A stretch of 64,000 bases of DNA. It comes from Acidihalobacter yilgarnensis. Lineage in GTDB: Bacteria > Pseudomonadota > Gammaproteobacteria > DSM-5130 > Acidihalobacteraceae. This document shows, in pieces, positions 41,683-52,734 of this stretch. Made by a program: the position numbers and the translations under genes. The stretch lies in assembly GCF_001753245.1 (NCBI RefSeq), contig NZ_CP017415.1:2846040-2910039 (forward strand). The letters run 5' to 3'. Under the pieces are notes generated by a model. That model saw only the letters and a list, made by a program, of their open reading frames with translations. It searched no databases and had not been told where the DNA came from. Positions within the stretch are counted from its first letter, which is position 1. Every line of letters starts with the position of its first letter.

Positions 41683-44600
41683 GCGCACGTGACCGCAGCT
41701 TTGCGGGCTGGCTGCAGGCCCATAGCCGCTCAGTCCTGTTCCTGATGGCGCTGCTGGTCCTCGGCGGCATTTATTCGGCGCTGCGCATGCCGGTGTCGCT
41801 GTTCCCGGCCATTGCATTCCCCCGCGTGGAGGTCTACCTGGACGCCGGCGACCGCCCCGCAAGCCAGATGGAGCTTGAAGTCACGCGCGTCGTCGAACAA
41901 TCCCTTCGGGGCGTACCCAAGGTCACCGGGATCAGCTCGGCTACTAGCCGCGGTTCGGCCAACGTCGATGTACGCTTTAACTGGGGCACCGATATGCCCC
42001 GCGCCGTGCTCCAGGTCGAGGCCGCGCTGAATCAGGTATTGCCGCAATTGCCCGCTGGCACCCGCTTCAAGGTCCAGCGCATGGACCCGACCAAATTTCC
42101 CGTACTCGCCTACAGCCTGACTTCCAAACACCTGAGTCAGACCCAGCTCCGTGACATCGCGCGCTACCAGCTTGTGCCACTGCTCTCCAGTGTCCAGGGC
42201 GTGCGCCGCATCGGCGTGATGGGCGGGCAAACCGCCGAGTACCGCGTCACCGTGGATCCCGCGCGCCTGGCCGCACTGGGGCTGTCGATGACCAACGTCG
42301 AGCAGGCGCTCACTGCCGCCAATATCATCCGCGCAGTGGGTCGCCTGCAGGCGCACGACAAGCTGTTCTTGCTGCTCTCCGACACCCGCTTCAAGAATCT
42401 GGCCGAAATCCGCCATACCGTGCTGCGCACCGGCAAGGATGGCGTCGTCACGCTGGACGACGTCGCCACCGTACGCCTGGCCACGCGTCCGCAGTGGATC
42501 ACCGTCACAGCCGACGGCCACCGTGCCGTGCTGGTCACGGTCTACCAGCAACTCGGCGGCAATACCGTGGCCATTGACCGCGCCATCCAGGCCAGCCTCA
42601 AAACCATCGAAGGGCGCCTGCCTGCCTCGCTGCACATCCACCAGTGGTACAACCAGAGTGGGTTGATCCTCGACTCTGCCGGCTCCGTGCGCGATGCCAT
42701 CATCCTCGGCGTGCTGTTCGCGACCCTGGTGCTGTTCATTTTTCTGCGCAACTGGAAGCTGACGCTGATCGCCCTGCTCGTCGTCCCCGGCGTACTCGCC
42801 GCCGCCAGCGCCATGCTCTACGCCCTCGGCATGAGCTTCAACATCATGACCCTCGGCGGCATGGCCGCGGCGGTCGGACTGATCATCGACGACGTGATCG
42901 TGATGCTCGAACACCTCGTCCGTCGCCTGATCCAGCAGGGACACGGCCCGCGCACGGTGCTCGACGCGGCACGTGAGTTCACCCAGCCGCTGGCCGGCTC
43001 CAGCACCGCGACGGTAATCATTTTCGTACCACTGGCCTTCCTCTCCGGGGTCACCGGCGCCTTCTTCAAGGCCCTAGCGCTGACCATGGCGACCTCGTTG
43101 ATCATCTCCTTCCTATTCGCCTGGCTGGCCCTGCCGCTGATTGCCGCACGCATGCTGGGCCCCAAGGACGCGCAACACGAGGCGGGTGGGCGCATCACCC
43201 ACGCCACACAACAGGTCTATCGTCGCCTGATGCAGCACCTGATGCGTCGCCCCATCTGGCTGCTCGCCGGGCTGATCCCCCTACTGGTCGCGGGCGCGCT
43301 CGCCTTCGAACAGGTGCCGTCGGGCTTCATGCCACAGATGAACGAGGGCGGTTTCGTGCTCGATTATCAGACACCCCCAGCACCTCGCTCGCGGAGACCG
43401 ACCGGCTGCTCGATCAGGTTGCGCACATCCTACGCACCACGCCCCAAGTCGATACCTGGTCGCGGCGCACCGGGACCCAGCTCGGCGGCGGTCTCACCGA
43501 GGCCAATCAGGGCGATTTCTTCGTGCGCCTCAAGAGCCCACGCGGCCAACAAGCGGTCATGGATCGTATCGCACAACGGATTCACGACAACGTACCCGGC
43601 CTGACCGTGCAGGACATGAACCAGCCGATGCAGGATCTGATCGGCGATCTCACCGGCTCGCCGCGCCCGGTGGTCATCCGTCTATTCGGGGATGACTGGA
43701 ACCAACTCGTCAAGCTCTCACCGGAGGTTGCGGCGCGGATCAAGCAAATTCGCGGACTCAAGGAAGTGCAGGACGGGCTGGTGATCGCCGGCGACGCATT
43801 GAACATCCGCGTCGACCGCATCAAGGCTGCGCTGGAAGGTCTGACGCCGGCCGCCGTCACCGCCCAGCTCAATGCCTACCTGAGCGGCGTCGTGACCACG
43901 CACATCCAGCAAGGCCAACAGATCATCGGTGTACGCGTGTGGACCGCCAAGAGCCTGCGCCAAAGCCGACACCGTATCGAACGTCTGCTGCTGCGCGCCC
44001 CCGACGGCCATCTGGTGCCACTCTCGCGCATCGCCACCATCCAGCGCGTCACGGGTGTGCCCGAGATCACGCGCTACAACCTCAAACCCATGGTCGCGGT
44101 CTCCGCCCGCATTGAGGGGCGCGGCTACGGCGGCGCGATCGCCCAGGTGCGCCAGGCATTGGCAACGCCGGGACTGTTGCCCAAAAATGTCTACTACACG
44201 CTCGGCGGTCTGTATAAGCAGCAACAAATCGCCTTCCACGCCCTCGGCCTCGTATTCATTGCCGCTGCGGCCTTGCTATTCCTGGCCTTACTGTTCCTGT
44301 ACGAACGCTTTCGGGTCGCACTGGCCATCATCTGCGCGCCCCTACTTGCCGTCTCGGGTGTCTTCATCGGTCTTTGGATCGGGGGGCAGACCCTGAACAT
44401 CACGGCACTCATGGGCATGACCATGATCCTCGGCATTGTCACCGAGGTTGCCATTTTCTATTTCTCGGAACTGGTGCTGCTCAGCGCCAGCCTGCCACCC
44501 GGCGAAGCGCTGATCGAGGCAGGCGTCAACCGGCTGCGCCCCATCGCAATGACCACACTCGCCGCGATCCTAGCGCTCCTCCCGCTGGGCCTGGGCATCG

Positions 44601-44740
44601 GCCAAGGCTCGGCCATGCAACAACCGCTCGCGGTGGCCATCATCGCCGGACTGGTCGTGCAAATGCCGCTGGTCCTGATCGCCGTACCCGTGATTTTCAG
44701 CCGTGTCTTGCGCGCCAAGCCGGAGGAGCTGCTATCCTAA
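41679..44740 (+). pseudogene. RND efflux pump inner-membrane transporter, single-base frameshift
   Basis: The gene encodes a proton-driven RND pump of about 1020 residues in two frames. Residues up to about 567 are in one frame (GGIYSALRMPVSLFPAIAFP; TM helices near 340-470; GFMPQMNEGGFVLDYQTPP). After the C5 run at 43374-43378 the frame changes and continues PSTSLAETDRLLDQVAHILR … through 44740, ending near LRAKPEELLS. Related proteins read YQTPPGTSLAET, so one base (a G of a GG pair) is missing at about 43380. This is a recent inactivation or a sequence error. Everything else, including the TM segments 4-12, is intact. The upstream adaptor and channel are whole. The proton-relay region is in FNIMTLGGMAAAVGLIIDD. 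Confidence 0.9.
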
Positions 44741-44848
44741 TGCCCCAAATTTGCTGGGCTTATCCACGCCGGCCGTACACGAATCCCGCGAATCGGGTAT
44801 CGTCACGCGAGCAACCACCACGCACATAACAATGAGGCAAGCGAGCGT

Positions 44849-45412
44849 ATGATCCAAAGCCGAGGGTTCTGGCATTTCGCACGCGAATTCATCTCTCATC
44901 CAAGACAGATGGGCGCGCTGTTCCCCAGCTCACGTGCGCTGGCCAAACGTATGGCGGGTCAAGTACCCGAAGGCGAAGGCATCGTGGTCGAACTCGGGCC
45001 GGGACTGGGCTCCGTGACCGCAGCGCTCCTGGCCCGCGGTATTCCCGCGGAGAATATCTGGGCGATTGAATATTCCCCTCGCCTCGCCCTGCAACTGCGG
45101 CAGCGGTTTCCCGGCGTGCATGTGATCGAGGGCGATGCCAGCCACCTCTCGCAATTGATCGGGCCGCATCCAGAGCGCATCCGCGCCATCGTCTCCAGTC
45201 TGCCATTGCGCAGCCTGCCCAAACCGACGGTACAGGCCATCTTCGCCGAGTTGCGCAAGGTCGCCGAACCCAGCACCGTATTCGTTCAGTTCACCTATCA
45301 CTTCCGCAGCGCCTGCTCCCATCTGCCGCTGGCCTTCGTCCCCTGCCACCGCAGCTTCGTTCCGCTTAATATCCCGCCGGCGCGCGTGGATGCATACTGC
45401 TACCACGAATGA
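44849..45412 (+). CDS. class I SAM-dependent methyltransferase, PmtA-like
   Basis: The 187-residue protein has a SAM-binding motif I VVELGPGLGSVTAALLARG, motif II (WAIEYSPRLALQLRQRFPG), EGDASHL, and SSLPLRSLP replacing the usual NPPY loop. The start FWHFAREFISHPRQMGALFPSS is like phospholipid N-methyltransferases (PmtA), which convert phosphatidylethanolamine to its methylated forms. An rRNA adenine dimethylase relative is a less likely alternative. GAGG about 14 nt upstream is a weak ribosome site. It is followed 37 bp later by a GST gene. Confidence 0.8.
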   Translation: MIQSRGFWHFAREFISHPRQMGALFPSSRALAKRMAGQVPEGEGIVVELGPGLGSVTAALLARGIPAENIWAIEYSPRLALQLRQRFPGVHVIEGDASHLSQLIGPHPERIRAIVSSLPLRSLPKPTVQAIFAELRKVAEPSTVFVQFTYHFRSACSHLPLAFVPCHRSFVPLNIPPARVDAYCYHE

Positions 45413-45449
45413 TGCGCGATACGCCGGCGGCCGCCAGGAGGAACCCGAC

Positions 45450-46046
45450 ATGCGACTTTACGACCTAGAAGTATCCGGCAACTGTCACAAGATCCGTCTG
45501 ATGCTCGGGCTGCTGTCCCTCGACTACACCTTGCAATCGCTGCAGCGCGAAGACACCACCACCGAGGCCTTCCTCGCCCTCAGCCCGCGCGGGCAAGTCC
45601 CCGTGCTGGAAGACGAAGGCGAAGCCGTATGGGATTCGATGGCCATACTCGTCTATCTGGCCCGCCGCTACGGCGCCGCCGAATGGCTGCCGACCGAACC
45701 ATTGCCCATGGCCCGAGTGATGCAGTGGCTGGCCGTCTCGGAAAACGAAATTCTCTACGGCATCGCACGCGCGCGCGCCGTGCTCAAGCTCGGTCGTCCA
45801 TTTGACTTGTCCGCCTGCCAGCACATGGGGCGACAGGCGCTGGATATCATGGAAACGCACCTCACCGACCGCGAATGGCTCGCCTCCGAGGGACATCCCA
45901 CCATTGCCGACGTCGCCTGCTATCCCTATGTTGCGCTCGCGCCCGAAGCTGGCCTACCGCTAGCCTCCTACCCTTCGATCCGGGCTTGGCTCGGACGTCT
46001 CCAGGCGCTGCCAGGTTACGTCGGCATGGCCGGTATCGAAGCGTAA
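45450..46046 (+). CDS. glutathione S-transferase family protein
   Basis: The 198-residue protein has the thioredoxin-like N-terminal half (RLYDLEVSGNCHKIRLMLGL; RGQVPVLEDEGEAVWDSMAI with the GSH-contacting Glu/Asp-Ser) and an all-helical C-terminal half ending in the N-capping-box region TIADVACYPYVAL. The Cys of SGNCHKIR suggests a beta- or omega-like subclass. I chose the ATG at 45450 because AGGAGGA lies 6 nt upstream. Role in peroxide or electrophile detoxification is general; no specific substrate is implied. Confidence 0.92.
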   Translation: MRLYDLEVSGNCHKIRLMLGLLSLDYTLQSLQREDTTTEAFLALSPRGQVPVLEDEGEAVWDSMAILVYLARRYGAAEWLPTEPLPMARVMQWLAVSENEILYGIARARAVLKLGRPFDLSACQHMGRQALDIMETHLTDREWLASEGHPTIADVACYPYVALAPEAGLPLASYPSIRAWLGRLQALPGYVGMAGIEA

Positions 46047-46740
46047 TCGAGTTCGCTGCGTCCTCCAGCATTACGCTACGGTACAGCCGCCCAGTAAACA
46101 CGCAGTCTTTCAACTATCACCGCAGTAGCTCAGCATGACCCATTATTCGGTGACGCATACAATCTGCGAGGCAGATGCGCTACGTTTACATGTTACGGCC
46201 GTGTCGCGCTGGTTCTTTACACCCGTAAGCAAAGTCGAGATAAAGCGATCTACCGGCTGCGGCGACGGCCATTTGACCCGCGTCGTAATCGCATTAGGCT
46301 GAAAATATCCAAGCGACTCGCTATATGCCGCGTTACTCGCGCCCCCTCCTAAAATAGTCGTTAGGCGCACACCTTCTGGATAGATGAAGTAGTTACCAGA
46401 CGGTATTTCGTTGGGATTATCTGCCCAAGCATAACCAAACAATTCGTTTTTACCCAGCCCATTTTCCTTCAGCGGGAGATTTTGGCTCCCAAGATAGACT
46501 AACCAGCGGCCGTTCGGCGTCACCAATGCGCTACTACCTGCATTGTTTTCAAACCCACCCTCAGTTACGACAATCAGCGCGTTACCATTATCCGTAGCTC
46601 CCAGTGTGCCGTTCAGAGTCACGACACCGGACGCCTTCGCAACTAATGATTTTGAGTGAATATTACCCAATGATAACGTACCCCCCTGAATCCTCACCGA
46701 ATTGGCATTAATCCCAGGGTTATTTGCGCTGCCAACCGTC

Positions 46741-47280
46741 TGCGTCACCGCGCCAGTCGTATCTATCTGTAAGTTCTTACCCGCCCCCAGCGTCAGTGCC
46801 CCATTCAGCGCCACTCCACCAGATCCCGTACCGCCGCTCAGCAGGCTCAAATCCGTCATCGCCGGTACGGTCAAACCCGCTGAGCCCAACGTGATCTGAC
46901 CTGTCCCCGTCGTACTACCTATCTCGATCACACCAAAATTACTGATGTTCGACAGATCGCTCGTCGTCAGCGTGTACGTACCCGAACCTCCCGCCAAGCC
47001 AATGCTGGCCGACGTGTTCAGCGGGCTCAGTCGTAGCGTTGCGCCAGCGTTGCCATTCAGCGCGTTTGTCAAACTCAGACTTGGCGCATTCAGTCCAACG
47101 TCTCCGGTCGCCGTCAGACCTACCACTCCGCCCACCGTGCCTACCGTCAGACCATTCGTGTCTACCAACTCCAGGGCACCCGTCGTCCCCGCCACCGTGC
47201 CAACCGCGTTGCCCGCATTCGTCAACGTGACCGGACCGCCTCCCTGAAGTAATAGGTTCCCAGCCGTCAAACCCGCCGTC
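46741..47280 (-). repeat. 540-bp repeat unit in tpsA (copy A; copy B at 48676-49215)
   Basis: Two 540-bp (180-codon) segments, 46741-47280 and 48676-49215, are nearly identical. Each encodes the same run including NAPSLSLTNALNG, GSGTYTLTTSDLSNISNFG and LSLLSGGTGSGGVALNG. They bracket the five shorter 279-bp units. Single-base differences are few (for example KAGAT versus NAGAT and GSTG versus GSAG). Confidence 0.9.
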
Positions 47281-48675
47281 TGCGTCACCGCGCCAGTCGT
47301 ATCGAGCTTCAGTAGGTTGCTGCCTACGTTTACGTCGGCGTTCAACGCCAAACCACCACTACCCGTCTGCAACCCAACGTCTCCGGTCGCCGTCAGGCCT
47401 GCAACTCCGCCCACCGTGCCTACCGTCAGACCATTCGTGTCTACCAAGTCCAGGGCACCCGTCGTCCCCGCCACCGTGCCAACCGCGTTGCCCGCATTCG
47501 TCAACGTGACCGGACCGCCTCCCTGAAGTAATAGGTTCCCAGCCGTCAAACCCGCCGTCTGCGTCACCGCGCCAGTCGTATCGAGCTTCAGTAGGTTGCT
47601 GCCTACGTTTACGTCGGCGTTCAACGCCAAACCACCACTACCCGTCTGCAACCCAACGTCTCCGGTCGCCGTCAGGCCTGCCACTCCGCCCACCGTGCCT
47701 ACCGTCAGACCATTCGTGTCTACCAAGTCCAGGGCACCCGTCGTCCCCGCCATCGTGCCAACCGCGTTGCCCGCATTCGTCAACGTGACCGGACCGCCTC
47801 CCTGAAGTAATAGGTTCCCAGCCGTCAAACCCGCCGTCTGCGTCACCGCGCCAGTCGTATCGAGCTTCAGTAGGTTGCTGCCTACGTTTACGTCGGCGTT
47901 CAACGCCAAACCACCACTACCCGTCTGCAACCCAACGTCTCCGGTCGCCGTCAGGCCTGCCACTCCGCCCACCGTGCCTACCGTCAGACCATTCGTGTCT
48001 ACCAAGTCCAGGGCACCCGTCGTCCCCGCCACCGTGCCAACCGCGTTGCCCGCATTCGTCAACGTGACCGGACCGCCTCCCTGAAGTAATAGGTTCCCAG
48101 CCGTCAAACCCGCCGTCTGCGTCACCGCGCCAGTCGTATCGAGCTTCAGTAGGTTGCTGCCTACGTTTACGTCGGCGTTCAACGCCAAACCACCACTACC
48201 CGTCTGCAACCCAACGTCTCCGGTCGCCGTCAGGCCTACCACTCCGCCCACCGTGCCTACCGTCAGACCATTCGTGTCTACCAAGTCCAGGGCACCCGTC
48301 GTCCCCGCCACCGTGCCAACCGCGTTGCCCGCATTCGTCAACGTGACCGGACCGCCTCCCTGAAGTAATAGGTTCCCAGCCGTCAAACCCGCCGTCTGCG
48401 TCACCGCGCCAGTCGTATCGAGCTTCAGTAGGTTGCTGCCTACGTTTACGTCGGCGTTCAACGCCAAACCACCACTACCCGTCTGCAACCCAACGTCTCC
48501 GGTCGCCGTCAGGCCTACCACTCCGCCCACCGTGCCTACCGTCAGACCATTCGTGTCTACCAAGTCCAGGGCACCCGTCGTCCCCGCCACCGTGCCAACC
48601 GCGTTGCCCGCATTCGTCAACGTGACCGGACCGCCTCCCTGAAGTAATAGGTTCCCAGCCGTCAAACCCGCCGTC
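47281..48675 (-). repeat. five tandem 279-bp units in tpsA
   Basis: The block has five direct copies of exactly 279 bp (93 codons) starting at 47281, 47560, 47839, 48118 and 48397. Each encodes GLTATGDVGLQTGSGGLALN followed by DVNVGSNLLKLDTTGAVTQ and the stretch NAVGTVAGTTGALDLVDTNG. Copies differ by single bases (one has Met for Val in GTVAG; VV versus VA at the unit boundary). The length and near-identity indicate recent duplication or homogenisation, so copy number may vary. Confidence 0.95.
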
Positions 48676-51345
48676 TGCGTCACCGCGCCAGTCGTATCTA
48701 TCTGTAAGTTCTTACCCGCCCCCAGCGTCAGTGCCCCATTCAGCGCCACTCCACCAGATCCCGTACCGCCGCTCAGCAGGCTCAAATCCGTCATCGCCGG
48801 TACGGTCAAACCCGTTGAGCCCAACGTGATCTGACCTGTCCCCGTCGTACTACCTATCTCGATCACACCAAAATTACTGATGTTCGACAGATCGCTCGTC
48901 GTCAGCGTGTACGTACCCGAACCTCCCGCCAAGCCAATGCTGGCCGACGTGTTCAGCGGGCTCAGTCGTAGCGTTGCTCCAGCCTTGCCATTCAGCGCGT
49001 TCGTCAAACTCAGACTTGGCGCATTCAGTCCAACGTCTCCAGTCGCCGTCAGACCTACCACTCCGCCCACCGTGCCTACCGTCAGACCATTCGTGTCTAC
49101 CAACTCCAGGGCACCCGTCGTCCCCGCCACCGTGCCAACCGCGTTGCCCGCATTCGTCAACGTGACCGGACCGCCTCCCTGAAGTAATAGGTTCCCAGCC
49201 GTCAAGCCCGCCGTCTGCGTCACCGCGCCAGTCGTATCGAGCGTCAGATTTCGACCCGCCGCCACGTTTAACGGGCCATCCAGCGCCACTCCAGCCGAGC
49301 CTATTCCGCCATTTTTTAATTCAATATTAGAATTTGCCGGAGCCGACCAACCAGCTGAGCCCAATTTGATCGCGCCGGTACCCAGAGGAGAACCGATACT
49401 AATCGTGGCGAAATTTCCACCGGAATTAAGGAGACTGGTGCTAATCTGCAAGGTACCTGAACCGCCGGCAATGCCAATACTCGTGCCCAATGTGAGAGGT
49501 TGAAAACTCAGAGTTCCAGTCCCACCATTCAACGTATTACTAGCACCCAAACTGACGTTATCAGTTTTCAAGATTAAATTTCCGGACCCGGTCGTGAATG
49601 CGGTATAGGTGCCGTGTATTCCATGATAAATATTACTATTCTTAGAAGACTCGCCATTCAGAGTTATCGCCCCTCCAGCTGAGTCGATAGTGATACCACT
49701 TACACTTGTACCATTAAAATTAATTCCGTCAGCGGTAGCATCGAGCCCCCCCACAGATCCACCATAACCTTGCGCGCTCGATGTTGGAAGGCCAGCACCA
49801 TCAAGTCCACCCCCACCCATGTAAATAAATCCACCATTGGTCTTTATCGAAGCACCGCCAGCTACCTGGATGCTACCGCCAGAAGATGAGCCTGATGCAT
49901 TGGCATCAAGAATGATATTTAATTTCCCCTGACCCGGCAACAATGCATCTTCTATTTTTGCGTTCCCGGTAAGGATGACATTCTGGTCTGCCATCAACGT
50001 TAGCGTGGCGTTCAAACCTTGGGTCTTGATAATCGACGCATCCAAAGTAAGATTGCCAGGGTCGGCACCATTGACCGCAGCATATTGCGTTACCGATGTT
50101 CCTAGATTAAGCGCCGTTGAAATCGCAAGCGCGGTTGATGAATTTATCGTAAAACTACCTGGATCCAAAATCCATAATCCACCACGTCCTGACGGAGCCC
50201 CTGCATCAATAATTGCAGAAGCGACATCCAATTGCTTCCCGGAAGTTTCTATTAAGCCCCCTCCTCCTCCTTGGGCACCCCCGCGCGCGCTAATTTTTCC
50301 ATATATCATCGTAGCCGCAGAGTTATTCTTACCAAGGTCAACACGCCCTCCATTACCCATTACCATTGCATCTGCATTGATGCTAGCACCCTTCTTCATA
50401 TTTACTATACTACCGGCGCCTCCCACTTCAACGCGCCCTCCGCCCGCAGCTCCCGATGCGTACAGTTTCGCCTTATTTCCTAATTCAACTGATCGTGCTT
50501 GAATACTTATTTTACCGCCACTCGCCCCCACACCAACACCAGACACATCAAGAGAATTGTTAACATCAACCGTTCCGCCACTCGCACTCAGAACAATGGT
50601 CCCAGCATGATTTTCTATGCTACCGGCCTCGATAACACCCGTATTATTTACGACGGAATTAAGTAACGTCTGTGTAGATTTTGCAGACAATACAACCCGC
50701 CCAGACCGCGAATTTATCATGCCACTGTTTTTAACTAGCGCGTTAACAACGCCAACTGGAACCTCCAATCCAATCAATCGATCACCCAGAATAGAAACGC
50801 TCACAGTCGACCCAGAAACCAATCCAACCAGACCATCAGGAGAATAAATATTCCCAGAATTCTCGACATGCCCACCCAAAAAAACGACATACCCCCCACT
50901 CGAAGATGACAAATCTCCATAATTAACCACACCAGTCCCGCCATCCCCAGAAAAACGATAATCACCAGCAATGAAATTTTTATTACTAAGGCTAAGCGTA
51001 CTCGCAACCAAGCCGCCCACATTAACCCTGGATCCAGACCCAAAAATTACGCCATTCGGATTAATAAGAAACACCTGGCCATTTGAAAACAGCCCACCAA
51101 AAATTGAACTTTTCGAATACCCAACAACCCGATTCAGAGCTACACTAGACGACGACGGCTGTATAAACCTAACATTTTCATTTTTTGAAATGTCAAAGGA
51201 GTTCCAATTTAATATAATTTTACTGCTACGTTGATTGATGTATAAATCACTCCCTGCTGACAGAACTGGACCCACCTGATTGGACAGTGATTGAACGCTG
51301 ATAAGTGCTTCCTTCATCATGAGCGAGACGCTCTGGAGAGAAGCG

Positions 51346-51651
51346 ATGAGACGGAAAAGACGAAACCATTCGCCTGAGTTCAAGGCCAAGGTAGCGCTTG
51401 CAGCGCTACAGGGTGACCTGACGATGGCTGAGTTGGTCAAGAAGTTCGATGTACATGCCAATCAGATCGCGGACTGGAAGAAGCAGCTGCTGAGCAACGC
51501 CTCGGATGTGTTCGGCAAGGGCGCACAGAAGGCTGAACAGTCGGCCGAAACCATTGAGCAGTTGCACGCCAAGATCGGCCAGCTGACGATGGAGAATGAT
51601 TTTTTAGAACGCGGGCTCGAACGGATTCACGGGCCCAGAGGAAAGCAATGA
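51346..51651 (+). CDS. IS3-family transposase OrfA (helix-turn-helix)
   Basis: The protein of 101 residues binds the IS ends. The N-terminal helix-turn-helix (RRNHSPEFKAKVALAALQGD; LVKKFDVHANQIADWKKQLL) is followed by a leucine-zipper region (ETIEQLHAKIGQLTMENDFL). I chose the ATG at 51346 with GGAGAG upstream; an ATG 27 bp earlier is in frame. The end overlaps orfB by 4 bp, and a programmed frameshift near GAGGAAAGC could yield the OrfAB transposase. Confidence 0.92.
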   Translation: MRRKRRNHSPEFKAKVALAALQGDLTMAELVKKFDVHANQIADWKKQLLSNASDVFGKGAQKAEQSAETIEQLHAKIGQLTMENDFLERGLERIHGPRGKQ

Positions 51652-52472
51652 TAGATCGTCAGGATCCGCTGCCGGTAAGGCGGCAATGCGCGTTGCTGGA
51701 CCTGCCGCGCTCGACGTTCTACCGCGTGGCCAAGCCGGTTACAGACGAGGAACTGGAACTCATGGCGCTGATTGATCGCTGCCACCTGAAGTATCCTTTC
51801 TATGGCAGCCGACGCATCCACGACTGGTTGGAAGACCAGGGTCACCGCGTAAACCGCAAGCGGGTTCAGCGCCTGATGCGCACGATGGACCTGAGGGCAC
51901 AGTACCCGAAGCGCAACCTCAGCTTGGCCAATCAGGCGCACAAGGTCTATCCGTACCTGCTGCGGGATCGGGTTATCGACCGCCCGAACCAGGTCTGGGC
52001 GACCGACGTGACCTACATCCCGATGGCGCGGGGCTTTGTGTATCTGGTGGCCATCATGGACTGGCACTCGCGCAAGGTGCTCTCCTGGCGCGTATCGAAC
52101 ACGCTCGATGTGAGCTTCTGCGTCGATGCGCTTGAGGAGGCGATCGAGGCCTACGGCGCCCCGGAGATCTTCAATACCGACCAGGGGAGTCAGTTCACGA
52201 GCGAGGCGTTCACCGGCGTTCTCAAGCACCATGGCATCCGCATCAGCATGGATGGCAAGGGTCGGTGGGTCGATAACGTGTTCGTCGAGCGCCTGTGGCG
52301 CAGCGTGAAATATGAGGAGGTGTATCTGAAGGCCTACGACAATATCGCCGATGCACGAAGGTCACTGGGGCGATACCTGGCCTTCTACAACGCTGAGAGG
52401 CGGCACCAGTCACTGGACCGGCGCACCCCCGACAGCGTGTACTACGAATCCGCCGCCAGACTGGCGGCATAA
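51648..52472 (+). CDS. IS3-family transposase OrfB (DDE integrase core)
   Basis: The 274-residue catalytic part has the HTH_21 region (YPFYGSRRIHDWLEDQGH) and the rve integrase core. The DDE triad is visible: Asp in WATDVTYIPMA, Asp in FNTDQGSQFTS and Glu in VERLWRSVKYEEVYL. Length is normal and no stop interrupts it. It ends with FYNAERRHQSLDRRTPDSVY, a standard C-terminal motif. It lies 46 bp before the right terminal repeat end. Confidence 0.95.
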   Translation: MIDRQDPLPVRRQCALLDLPRSTFYRVAKPVTDEELELMALIDRCHLKYPFYGSRRIHDWLEDQGHRVNRKRVQRLMRTMDLRAQYPKRNLSLANQAHKVYPYLLRDRVIDRPNQVWATDVTYIPMARGFVYLVAIMDWHSRKVLSWRVSNTLDVSFCVDALEEAIEAYGAPEIFNTDQGSQFTSEAFTGVLKHHGIRISMDGKGRWVDNVFVERLWRSVKYEEVYLKAYDNIADARRSLGRYLAFYNAERRHQSLDRRTPDSVYYESAARLAA

Positions 52473-52734
52473 CCCGAGAGAGCACTTAGCGGGCTGTCCA
52501 ATTTCCCGGGTCCACTTCTGACACCACAGAACCCCTGCCAGACACCACACTACCACCCAGAGGAAGCGCCCAAGCAGGAGCCAACCCACCCACCACAAAA
52601 ATAGTCAAACAGCTTATAGTCAAAAAACCGGAGCGCGTCGAAACCCATTCTAGACGGGGAGTATAAATTAATTGACTCATCCCACCACCTCGTTAAACTG
52701 ACATTAATTCATCCGCAGATTATTTAATTACCGC

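Larger units (their letters stand above)
51258..52523 (+). mobile_element. IS3-family insertion sequence inside tpsA, with 5-bp target duplication
   Basis: The element itself spans 51263-52518 (1256 bp), flanked by TGACA at 51258-51262 and 52519-52523. The imperfect terminal inverted repeats are GAACTGGACCC…ATTGGACAG at the left and, as reverse complement, GAAGTGGACCC…ATTGGACAG at the right. It holds orfA and orfB in the plus strand, overlapping as ATGA, which is usual for IS3. The duplication could be 3-5 bp, since the outer bases are ambiguous. Both ORFs look intact, so the element may still be active. Confidence 0.9.
46143..52680 (-). pseudogene. TpsA-type filamentous haemagglutinin adhesin, split by an IS3 element
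   Basis: The gene encodes a large two-partner-secretion exoprotein of about 1758 residues. The signal peptide and first 54 codons are at 52680-52519 (…APAWALPLGGSVVSGRG). The rest runs from 51257 to 46143: SDLYINQRSS, NWNSFDIS, FIQPSSSSVALNRVVG, GQVFLINPNGVIFGSGSRV of the TPS domain, then a beta-helix with near-identical repeats. An IS of 1256 bp sits between codons 54 and 55 with a 5-bp duplication (TGACA). Removing it and one TGACA copy gives GRGSVVSAGSDLY in frame. The upstream gene is its TpsB. The product, if made, would be surface or secreted adhesin; as it stands only the C-terminal part lacks a signal. Confidence 0.88.

Noticed and set aside
40750-41862. 370-residue minus-strand frame opposite the adaptor gene
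   Set aside because: Antisense shadow of the membrane-fusion protein with no start signals or domain motifs.
41730-42944. 404-residue minus-strand frame opposite the RND gene
   Set aside because: It is the antisense of a clear RND coding region in GC-rich DNA; the composition (Asp/His/Gln/Gly-rich) is typical of shadow frames.
43374-43604. Programmed frameshifting in the RND gene
   Set aside because: The junction is a short C run without a slippery heptamer or following pseudoknot, RND genes do not use frameshifting, and a single missing G explains it.
47281-48675. Regularly spaced repeats resembling a CRISPR or a set of five small plus-strand genes
   Set aside because: The units are 279 bp, without spacers, and lie in frame inside the tpsA coding sequence on the minus strand; the plus-strand frames are their mirror image.
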